Assembly: GCA_964554795.1 (NCBI GenBank)
Contig: CAZKQB010000007.1
Location: 17,652 to 81,651, forward strand
Length of the DNA: 64,000 nt
Source of the DNA: SFHK01 sp964554795
GTDB taxonomy: Bacteria; Bacillota; Clostridia; Christensenellales; Aristaeellaceae
Direction: 5' to 3'
The notes under the pieces are model-generated. The model ran no database searches, was not told the DNA's origin, and saw only the letters and a program-made list of their open reading frames with translations. Each line of letters begins with the position of its first letter. The stretch's first letter is position 1. Of the stretch, positions 58,228 to 64,000 are shown in pieces. Made by a program: the position numbers and the translations under genes.

Positions 58228-58880
58228 AACGGACGACGGCTTTTTTGTTGGCAATGGCAATAGCAATCGGTTTTTCTCTGTCTCCTGCGCTGGCGGAAAT
58301 TGTGCTGGAAGTGGGCTCCAGCGGCGCAAACGTGACGAAGGTGCAGAACCGCCTGATTCAATATGGCTATATGACCGGAAGCGCCGACGGGAAGTACGGC
58401 GAAAAAACGCGTGATGCGGTGATCCTGTTTCAAAAGCGAAATGGGTTAACGGTAGATGGGCGCGTTGGCAAGGAGACAGCTGCAGCGCTGGGTGTTACGC
58501 TTACGTCGTCAACGTCCAACGCAATCGTTTCTGCAGATCAGAAGCTATTGGCAAAGCTGGTGTATGCCGAGGCACGCGGCGAAAGCTACAAGGGTCAAGT
58601 GGCTGTGGCAGCGGTTGTTTTAAATCGCGTTTCGTCCTCCTCATTCCCAAACACCATTTCGGGTGTGATTTATCAGAGCGGCGCATTTTCGTGCGTCAGC
58701 AATGGATCGATCAATAATACGCCGAACGACACGGCGGTTCGCGCGGCGCTCGATGCAATGAATGGCTGGGATCCGACGAACGGCTGCCTTTACTACTACA
58801 ACCCCGGAAAGACTAATGATTCGTGGATTCGCACGCGCACCGTTGTTACAGTAATCGGCAATCATTATTTCGCGAGGTAA
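58224..58880 (+). CDS. sleB: Spore cortex-lytic enzyme SleB
   Basis: This is a 218-residue secreted lytic transglycosylase that degrades spore cortex during germination. A signal peptide (~1-24) is followed by a peptidoglycan-binding domain (~28-92, GSSGANVTKVQNRLIQYGY) and the hydrolase_2 domain (~108-218) with the catalytic Glu in LVYAEARGE and YYYNPGKTNDSW. It starts inside the spoIIR stop and is followed by ypeB, its known stabilising partner, 5 bases later. Confidence 0.95.
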   Translation: MKRTTAFLLAMAIAIGFSLSPALAEIVLEVGSSGANVTKVQNRLIQYGYMTGSADGKYGEKTRDAVILFQKRNGLTVDGRVGKETAAALGVTLTSSTSNAIVSADQKLLAKLVYAEARGESYKGQVAVAAVVLNRVSSSSFPNTISGVIYQSGAFSCVSNGSINNTPNDTAVRAALDAMNGWDPTNGCLYYYNPGKTNDSWIRTRTVVTVIGNHYFAR

Positions 58881-58885
58881 GCAAC

Positions 58886-60172
58886 ATGAAGGAGCGATGG
58901 ATAAAGACCGCCCTTTGCGCGGTATCAGCTTTGCTGGCGGCAATGGCCGTGCTGTATGCAAGCGCAGCGTCAGACGGAAGAAAGCAGGAAATGGCATTGA
59001 ACGCCGTCTATCAGCGTGCGTTTTATGAAACGTGTGAATACGTGAGCGGCATGCAAAATGACTTAAGCAAGCTGAACGCTACGGGCAGCGTGCGTACGCA
59101 GATTTCCCTGCTCGATGATCTTTCACGGCGAGCGCAGGGCGCGCAGTGCAATCTGGCGCTGCTTCCAGTGAGCATGAATGCTGCAACGACCACGATGAAG
59201 TTTGTGAATCAGGCGGGGGATTACGCAGAAACGCTTAGCGCACGCTTGTCCGCTGGTGGTTCGCTGGGCGAGGAGGACAGGGCACAACTCGAGGTGCTGT
59301 CGGAAAGTGCGGCGCTGTTTGCGTCGCGCCTGGATGAAGCGCTGACGACGGGCGTATTTTCTACCGGAGAGACAGGGGAAATTCCGGAGCTGCTGGCAAA
59401 TGCGCCGGATACGTCCTATCCCACGCTTCTCTATGATGGGCCGTTTTCGGACACGCGTTTGGACAGTGCGTCGCGAGGGCCATCCGGCGACGAGATGACG
59501 CGAGAACAGGCAGCACAGGCGCTGAAGGCTTTTCTTGGTGACGATGCGGACGACATTTCATTTGCCGGCGACGCGCAGGGCGAAACGGAGCTGTATGAGT
59601 TCATGCTGCGTTATCACGGTCGCGAATGCAGCGCAGGCGTAAGCAAAAGGGGCGGCCGACTTTTCTACCTTCTGCCGGATGCGGCTGGCGGCGAGAGTTT
59701 GTGCACGCAGGACGAGTGCATTCAGAGCGCGAGGGCGTTTCTTGAAAGCCGCATTCCGGGAGAGGTGCAGGAGAGCTACCATCGCGTGTATGGGGGCGTG
59801 CTTACCGTGAATATGGTGCCGGTGGAAAGCGGAATTCTGTTGTATCCCGATCTGATAAAGGTCCAGGTTTCTATGAGCGACGCGAGTGTGATTGGCCTTG
59901 AAATGAAGGATTACTACTGTAACCATGCGCCACGCGTATTTCCGGAGCCCTCTATCGACGAGGAGCAGGCGATAGCATTGGCTGGAACGCGGCTTGAGAT
60001 TGAGGGCGTGCGCATGTGCCTGATACCCGTCCGGCAGACGGAGGCACTGTGCTATGAGATGCGCGGCCGGAAAGGGGAAGATGAATTCCTGCTTTATATC
60101 GACGCGCAAACAGGCGCAGAGCAGACGCTGTTTCAGCTTTTGGAAGCGCCTGACGGGACGCTCGCTGAATAG
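58886..60172 (+). CDS. ypeB: Germination protein YpeB
   Basis: This 428-residue protein is needed for SleB localisation and stability in spores. It has an N-terminal transmembrane anchor (~8-28) and a helical N-domain (NAVYQRAFYETCEYVSGMQN, ~40-59). Three PepSY-like domains follow (~205-420), with repeats such as QAAQALKAFLGDDADDI and IDEEQAIALAGTRL. The start is ATG 58886 (5 bases after the sleB stop), because GAGGT is upstream; the open frame before it overlaps sleB. Confidence 0.95.
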   Translation: MKERWIKTALCAVSALLAAMAVLYASAASDGRKQEMALNAVYQRAFYETCEYVSGMQNDLSKLNATGSVRTQISLLDDLSRRAQGAQCNLALLPVSMNAATTTMKFVNQAGDYAETLSARLSAGGSLGEEDRAQLEVLSESAALFASRLDEALTTGVFSTGETGEIPELLANAPDTSYPTLLYDGPFSDTRLDSASRGPSGDEMTREQAAQALKAFLGDDADDISFAGDAQGETELYEFMLRYHGRECSAGVSKRGGRLFYLLPDAAGGESLCTQDECIQSARAFLESRIPGEVQESYHRVYGGVLTVNMVPVESGILLYPDLIKVQVSMSDASVIGLEMKDYYCNHAPRVFPEPSIDEEQAIALAGTRLEIEGVRMCLIPVRQTEALCYEMRGRKGEDEFLLYIDAQTGAEQTLFQLLEAPDGTLAE

Positions 60173-60181
60173 GAGGGGCGC

Positions 60182-60598
60182 ATGAACAGATTCACACCGG
60201 AAATGCCTGCGCGGCATACAATGAACAAGACCATGTATGCGGAGCGTGATCCAATGATCGCAAGAGGCGAATTGTACAGCGCCTGTCTCGATCCGGTCGT
60301 CGGCTCCGAGCAGGGTGGCGTACGTCCCGTGCTGGTGATTCAGAACGACGTCGGAAACCGCTACAGCCCAACGGTGATCGTGCTTGCGGTTACCGGGCAG
60401 TTGAATAAGGCGAAGCTTCCCACACATGTTTCGGTTGCAGCACAGGGAAACGGCTTACAAAAGGATTCGGTCGTGCTGGCCGAGCAAATCCGCACGCTTG
60501 ATAAGCGCCGCCTCAAGGAGCGAATCGGTTGCCTGACTCCGGAACAAATGGAACGGGTTTCGGAAGCGTTGAAAATATCTCTTGGTTTTCCAAGCTGA
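60182..60598 (+). CDS. MazF/PemK-family endoribonuclease toxin, no visible antitoxin
   Basis: This is a MazF/EndoA-fold mRNA interferase. IARGELYSACLDPVVGSEQGG (split across ~26-46) and RPVLVIQND (~48-56) match the family, as does PTVIVLAVTGQ. A strong AGGAGGGG precedes ATG 60182, giving a 138-residue form with a 24-residue N-terminal extension; ATG 60254 with GGAG would give a standard 114-residue form. MazE-type antitoxin genes usually lie directly upstream, but ypeB is there. A terminator ends it at 60598-60638. Confidence 0.88.
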   Translation: MNRFTPEMPARHTMNKTMYAERDPMIARGELYSACLDPVVGSEQGGVRPVLVIQNDVGNRYSPTVIVLAVTGQLNKAKLPTHVSVAAQGNGLQKDSVVLAEQIRTLDKRRLKERIGCLTPEQMERVSEALKISLGFPS

Positions 60599-60638
60599 CA
60601 AGAAGAGGGCCTTCCGCAAGGAATCGCCCTCTTCTTGT
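60598..60638 (+). terminator. Intrinsic terminator after mazF
   Basis: ACAAGAAGAGGGC (60598-60610) pairs exactly with GCCCTCTTCTTGT (60626-60638). It marks the end of the chromosomal-type region before the AT-rich island. Confidence 0.85.
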
Positions 60639-60673
60639 GCAGTATGCTTATTATGTCATGAAATGGGCAGCAA

Positions 60674-60802
60674 ATGATATATTTCGGCTTGTCTAATCAG
60701 GAAGTAGCGATATTTCAAGTTTTCATAGATCAACAAGAAGGTGTCGCTGGTTTGCTTGACAATTCAGAAGATTGGGTGCTAAATCAACCTCCGCACGAAT
60801 AA
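60674..60802 (+). CDS. Small open frame (42 aa) at the island edge, possible remnant
   Basis: ATG 60674 to TAA 60800-60802 encodes MIYFGLSNQEVAIFQVF... ending QPPHE, a protein-like composition with an acidic C-terminus. No good ribosome site is seen (only a weak GGGCAG), and an in-frame stop lies just upstream. It could be a leftover of a longer gene at the insertion boundary or not a gene. Confidence 0.3.
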   Translation: MIYFGLSNQEVAIFQVFIDQQEGVAGLLDNSEDWVLNQPPHE

Positions 60803-61027
60803 CTTTTGATAAAAAAATAATCTGAACCAGTTTTCGTTAAAAAGACCTAGTTCAGACTATTTGCTATAGTGCGGGAAACAGGACTTGAATTCAATGTCAT
60901 TCAGCAACTATGCCATATATTGTCCGATGCAGTTTTTGTAAAGCACAATATATGGTATTTTATGTTATCTTGTACAACGTCGTAAAGCCGTTTCAGAAGC
61001 TGTAAAGGGTATTTTGAAGGGTAGAAA
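60803..61027. other. AT-rich intergenic sequence with inverted repeats beside the vsr gene
   Basis: TCTGAAC...GTTCAGA (~60821-60859) and CCATATATTGT...ACAATATATGG (60913-60955) are inverted repeats; the second is an exact 11-bp stem and may terminate the minus-strand restriction-modification transcript. No direct repeat pair or integrase gene was found. Confidence 0.45.
60913..60955. terminator. Probable terminator of the restriction-modification operon
   Basis: An exact 11-bp stem (60913-60923 with 60945-60955), about 70 bases downstream of the vsr stop on the minus strand. Confidence 0.5.
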
Positions 61028-61480
61028 TCACAGTTCTAAATAGTTGGATTCATTTCCTGTAATAAAGCTAACAGCGGCTTCAACAATACGCTCGGATTCC
61101 TCAGTGCTGCGTATCATCCGCTTTACAGCGCATTCCCAGATCACCAGAATTCTGATGCCCTCTGTTAATAACGCAGTGCGCACTATGCTGTCACGCTGCA
61201 TATTTGAAACGAATTTCTGTCGCCAAAAATCAAGGTTGCTTTTAGGTGTATAGGCAATTTTGCAGTCCCTATGCCTGTGCCAGAAACAGCCATGAACAAA
61301 AACGGCGACTCTTCTCTTCGTGACATACAGATCGGGTTTTCCAATAACCTCTTTATAATTCACTCTGAATCGCAATCCGCGTTTATGCAGAAGTGAACGA
61401 ATCAGTAGCTCGGGCTTCGTATTCTTGCTGCGGATTTTTGCCATGTTTTTACTACGCTGTTCTTTGCTTTTTATATCCAT
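61028..61480 (-). CDS. vsr: Very short patch repair endonuclease Vsr
   Basis: This 150-residue endonuclease nicks beside T:G mismatches caused by deamination of 5-methylcytosine in Dcm-type sites. MAKIRSKNTKPELLIRSLLH (~13-32), GLRFRVNYKEVIGKPDLYV (~36-54, catalytic Asp) and FVHGCFWHRHRDC (~65-77, zinc Cys/His) match Vsr. The start is ATG 61480, with GGAGGAAATT 7 bases upstream; ATG 61510 has none. It is the last gene of the methyltransferase-endonuclease-vsr unit. Confidence 0.95.
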   Translation of the reverse strand: MDIKSKEQRSKNMAKIRSKNTKPELLIRSLLHKRGLRFRVNYKEVIGKPDLYVTKRRVAVFVHGCFWHRHRDCKIAYTPKSNLDFWRQKFVSNMQRDSIVRTALLTEGIRILVIWECAVKRMIRSTEESERIVEAAVSFITGNESNYLEL

Positions 61481-61516
61481 GACAATTTCCTCCATTGGAA
61501 GGGGCTGCAATTATAC

Positions 61517-62731
61517 TCAAAACATCCCGTTTTGTCTGGCTGTAACCCGTTCAATAAATCCCTTCATATCCATCAGAATCTTTTGCTGATCGGGAGTATA
61601 TGTATGGTGCAAACCTTCTGGTACCACAAGCCGCAGACAGTTTGCAGTCATCTCATAAGTCTGGTTTTCACTAATGGCAGTTTCAAGCGTCAGTAGATGT
61701 TTGCATTGAATACGGTTCGCTTCTGCCAGTACCTGACGCCAGCGGTCTTTGCAGGTACTCTTTACTCCCAGCATAGTCAGGAATCGTCCATCAAAACCCG
61801 GATTGTGATATTCTGCAATACCTGGGAAGATAAAGTCTGGTTTTGAACGATTCTCTGTTATGGGAGTTCTGGAATACCTTATTCCCCGCGCAACGAAAAG
61901 CTGTTCAACGTGGTTTTCCAGCGCCTGTCCAACCCTGCTTTTTCTACGATTCTGAACAGACAGCGAATACTGAATGAAACTGTCAACATCATCATCGAAG
62001 CCACGGTTCAGCCTCTCGGAAATCAAATATCGTTCCAACGTGCGGAACAGGATTTCTTCACGCTCCATCCAGTTCATAAGAACGACATCAGGATCATCGA
62101 GCGCATTTAACTCTTTCAGAGTAGAACGGGCATATTCTGAAAACTCCCGTGTCTTTGGGAAAGTTCCGTTAAAACGCACAAGCATTTCATCAAGAAAACT
62201 GGTTTCGTTTTCCTCGACAGCAATACCCATCTGTTCAAGGATAAAGCGGGATGCGAATGCGATTCTGTCCTGCTCACTTTCCAGTTCTTCGCGAACAGAA
62301 AAGCCGGGATGTGTAGAATTATCTACGCCAAACAGCCAGCGAACCTGATTCCCAATGGTAGAACCGTTCTCAGCAATTATTACCAGTAGGGTTTCATCAG
62401 GACGCAAGGCAACAAACAGAGTATCACCCTCCGCCGCGCACATTGATACAGTCGTCGTCGGGAAATACATGCGATATTCGGAACGGGTTGGGTGGTTTTC
62501 GCGTGCATCATACCATGTCAGTTTTCCAGTATCAACCACAGGTTCATCATCATTATCTGAGAGATAGATAAATTTTGCATCGTATGTACGGCGCGATTTT
62601 CCGAACAGCTTTTTCAAGTCGGCAACGCCATTGAATTCATGCTGATTGCTTCTCGCTGCATCAGCTTCAACGGCACTCAAACTCTTCACAGCTATTCCTT
62701 TGAAGTACTCGGACAGGTAGCCCTGTTTCAT
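61517..62731 (-). CDS. Type II restriction endonuclease, EcoRII family (predicted CCWGG)
   Basis: This 404-residue endonuclease has two parts: an N-terminal effector DNA-binding domain (1-~170) and the EcoRII-C catalytic domain (~180-404). The catalytic domain has SRVGQALENHVEQLF, SKPDFIFPG (catalytic Asp ~297), LGVKSTCKDRWRQVLAEA (catalytic Lys ~322 and ~326) and LVVPEGLHHTY. EcoRII-like enzymes need two CCWGG sites. Its stop lies ~35 bases before the vsr start on the same strand, and the partner methyltransferase is 14 bases upstream, so both are one operon. Confidence 0.92.
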   Translation of the reverse strand: MKQGYLSEYFKGIAVKSLSAVEADAARSNQHEFNGVADLKKLFGKSRRTYDAKFIYLSDNDDEPVVDTGKLTWYDARENHPTRSEYRMYFPTTTVSMCAAEGDTLFVALRPDETLLVIIAENGSTIGNQVRWLFGVDNSTHPGFSVREELESEQDRIAFASRFILEQMGIAVEENETSFLDEMLVRFNGTFPKTREFSEYARSTLKELNALDDPDVVLMNWMEREEILFRTLERYLISERLNRGFDDDVDSFIQYSLSVQNRRKSRVGQALENHVEQLFVARGIRYSRTPITENRSKPDFIFPGIAEYHNPGFDGRFLTMLGVKSTCKDRWRQVLAEANRIQCKHLLTLETAISENQTYEMTANCLRLVVPEGLHHTYTPDQQKILMDMKGFIERVTARQNGMF

Positions 62732-62745
62732 GTGCTGTAGCCCCC

Positions 62746-63753
62746 TTAATCAATCATGAAGGGTTCCATAGCTTTTGCTACGGCTTTAATCACAGGTACG
62801 ACAACAGAATTTCCGAATTGCTTATATGCCTGTGTATCAGAAACAACGATTTTATAGGAATCATCGAATCCCATCAAACGTGCGCATTCACGGGGCGTCA
62901 GTTTGCGCGGATTTCGGTGTTCTCCACGCGACACAAGGATTTCTGACCCGTCCTTATAATAACGCGCTGACAGGGTACGGGCAACATCATTACCTGTTAC
63001 AAGGCCATAACCAAATCCATTGCCTTTTGCACGGTGTTTCTCCGCATAGTCCTGCAGATACTTCCACAATTTATCGGAAAGTGTGTACTTTGAATGAACG
63101 GTTGCCTTATCTCCGGTAGTATACGGATTTTCTGCAACTTCTGTACCATCTTCCGGATGCAGGATGGCATTCATTCGGGGATGTACTTCCGGAATAACCA
63201 GATTATCCCATGTAAAGTTAGTTTCTTCACGGAATCCAACAATGATAATACGCTCTCTATGCTGAGGTACCCATGCCTGTCCGTCAATGATTTTCCAGAA
63301 AACATGATAGCCCAGTTCTTCTTCCAGAGTTTGCATAATCACTTCAAAAGTATGTCCATGATTATGGGATACCAGATTCTTGACGTTTTCAAGCATGAAG
63401 TATTTCGGGCGCTTTGCTGCAATGATACGCGCTACATCAAAAAACAATGTTCCCTGCGTAGTACATTCAAATCCGTGTGGACGTCCCAGAGAGTTCTTTT
63501 TTGATACACCTGCAATGGAAAAAGGCTGGCAGGGAAAACCAGCAAGCAGCAGATCGTGGTCAGGTACTTCTTCTGCAGGGAATGGTACAATATCCCCTAC
63601 AAACATCTCACCTTCGCCAAAATTCGCAACGTATGTCTTTTTTGACCATTCATTCCATTCGCTTGTAAATACGCATCTGCCGCCGATTGATTCAAACCCC
63701 AACCGAATTCCGCCGATGCCCGCGAACAGGTCAATAAACGTAAAATCAGCCAT
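62746..63753 (-). CDS. dcm: DNA (cytosine-5-)-methyltransferase, Dcm/M.EcoRII type
   Basis: This is a 335-residue C5-methyltransferase. Motif I FIDLFAGIGGIRLGFE (~6-21), motif IV GFPCQPFSIAG (catalytic Cys ~75), motif VI ENVKNLV (~119), motif VIII QHRERIIIVG and motif IX/X are present. The target-recognition part, KYTLSDKLWKYLQDYAEK, then GNGFGYGLV and ARTLSARYYKDGSEIL, is of the Dcm/M.EcoRII type, predicting CCWGG methylation at the inner C. A promoter lies at 63852-63880. Confidence 0.95.
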   Translation of the reverse strand: MADFTFIDLFAGIGGIRLGFESIGGRCVFTSEWNEWSKKTYVANFGEGEMFVGDIVPFPAEEVPDHDLLLAGFPCQPFSIAGVSKKNSLGRPHGFECTTQGTLFFDVARIIAAKRPKYFMLENVKNLVSHNHGHTFEVIMQTLEEELGYHVFWKIIDGQAWVPQHRERIIIVGFREETNFTWDNLVIPEVHPRMNAILHPEDGTEVAENPYTTGDKATVHSKYTLSDKLWKYLQDYAEKHRAKGNGFGYGLVTGNDVARTLSARYYKDGSEILVSRGEHRNPRKLTPRECARLMGFDDSYKIVVSDTQAYKQFGNSVVVPVIKAVAKAMEPFMID

Positions 63754-63851
63754 GAATTGTCCATCCCCCTGTTCGAAAAATCAGATTTGATAGTGGGCAC
63801 ATAATGCAACAAAACGTTGTGTTACATAGAATTACAGCAGTACCCATCATT

Positions 63852-63880
63852 AGTATAGCTTTTTATCGTTAATTCGTCAA
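63852..63880 (-). promoter_or_regulatory. Promoter of the restriction-modification operon
   Basis: On the minus strand TTGACG (63875-63880), a 17-base spacer and TATACT (63852-63857), ~100 bases upstream of the methyltransferase ATG. Confidence 0.75.
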
Positions 63881-63911
63881 GCATCAGAAAGAGAACAAAT
63901 GTTCTAAAACT

Positions 63912-64000
63912 CAACTTTTTCTTTTGCAGTACAGTGAAACCTCTTCCTTATACCCCTCAAATGTATCCACCCTTGTAATATCCCACAAGACGCCCTTGTA
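63912..64000 (-). CDS. C-terminal end of an unknown protein (cut by window edge)
   Basis: On the minus strand the final ~29 codons read a protein-like tail ending DTFEGYKEEVSLYC then KRKS and TGA (63912-63914). Too short to identify, and frame continuity at the window edge is uncertain. It may be a neighbour of the restriction-modification genes, about 35 bases before their promoter. Confidence 0.35.

Overview
This window looks like chromosomal DNA of an endospore-forming Clostridia-type Firmicute with moderately high G+C. Sporulation and germination genes are present (spo0A, spoIIR, sleB, ypeB, a SpoIID-domain lipoprotein). Firmicute-specific signals are also present: an IreB/RuvX/DUF1292 locus, a pheST T-box leader, a CtsR operator in front of clpB, and the cdaA-cdaR c-di-AMP pair. 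Promoters are good sigma-A types with 17-base spacers. No tRNA, rRNA or CRISPR array was seen. The last ~3.4 kb (about 60,640-64,000) is visibly AT-richer and carries a complete EcoRII/Dcm-type restriction-modification set with Vsr, so it is probably an acquired island.

Layout. 1-2.1 kb: end of radA and a SpoIID-domain lipoprotein. 2.1-3.0 kb (minus): Nudix hydrolase and a tiny Cys/Pro-rich protein. 3.0-3.56 kb: two near-perfect divergent promoters and a ~400-nt leader. 3.56-5.5 kb: an alpha-oxoamine synthase plus short-chain reductase pair. 5.6-6.8 kb: ireB and a fused RuvX-DUF1292 gene. 6.8-10.5 kb: T-box, pheS, pheT. 10.6-12.6 kb (minus): kdgK-kduI for uronate catabolism. 12.7-17.3 kb: D,D-carboxypeptidase, clpB and an orphan CbiC-like protein lacking the usual catalytic His. 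17.5-17.9 kb: GNAT acetyltransferase pseudogene. 18.2-21.4 kb: a large glycosidase-like protein and an unknown membrane protein.

21.6-32.9 kb is the most striking region. A tightly packed plus-strand operon joins a DeoR regulator, class II aldolase, short-chain dehydrogenase and a PHP/sorbose-1-phosphate-reductase-like fusion to a complete 2-oxoacid dehydrogenase complex (E2, E3, fused E1 alpha-beta) and its own lipoate-protein ligase. The arrangement suggests a sugar or sugar-acid pathway whose cleavage product is converted to an acyl-CoA inside a dedicated lipoylated complex. The substrate cannot be read from sequence. A Gfo/Idh oxidoreductase with its own promoter follows.

34-38 kb (minus): spo0A and a large secreted Big2/NlpC-P60-like wall protein. 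38-45 kb: topoisomerase IV-like parE/parC, a sugar isomerase-like TIM barrel, an Mbeg1-like alpha/beta hydrolase and a histidine phosphatase. 45.3-55 kb (minus): YkuD L,D-transpeptidase, a GT-C membrane glycosyltransferase, a membrane protein with duplicated short motifs, cdaR, cdaA, small unknown genes, an UPF0173 hydrolase, the bifunctional NAD(P)HX repair enzyme, birA and a MazG-like pyrophosphohydrolase. 55-60.6 kb: a secreted unknown, DUF1292, ispE, spoIIR, sleB, ypeB and a MazF toxin without a visible antitoxin. 61-63.8 kb (minus): vsr, EcoRII-type endonuclease and Dcm-type methyltransferase.

Two genes (RuvX-DUF1292 and PHP-SorE) are in-frame fusions of normally separate proteins, and both keep internal ribosome-site/start-codon signals at the junction. 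All functional calls come from reading motifs; no database search was possible.
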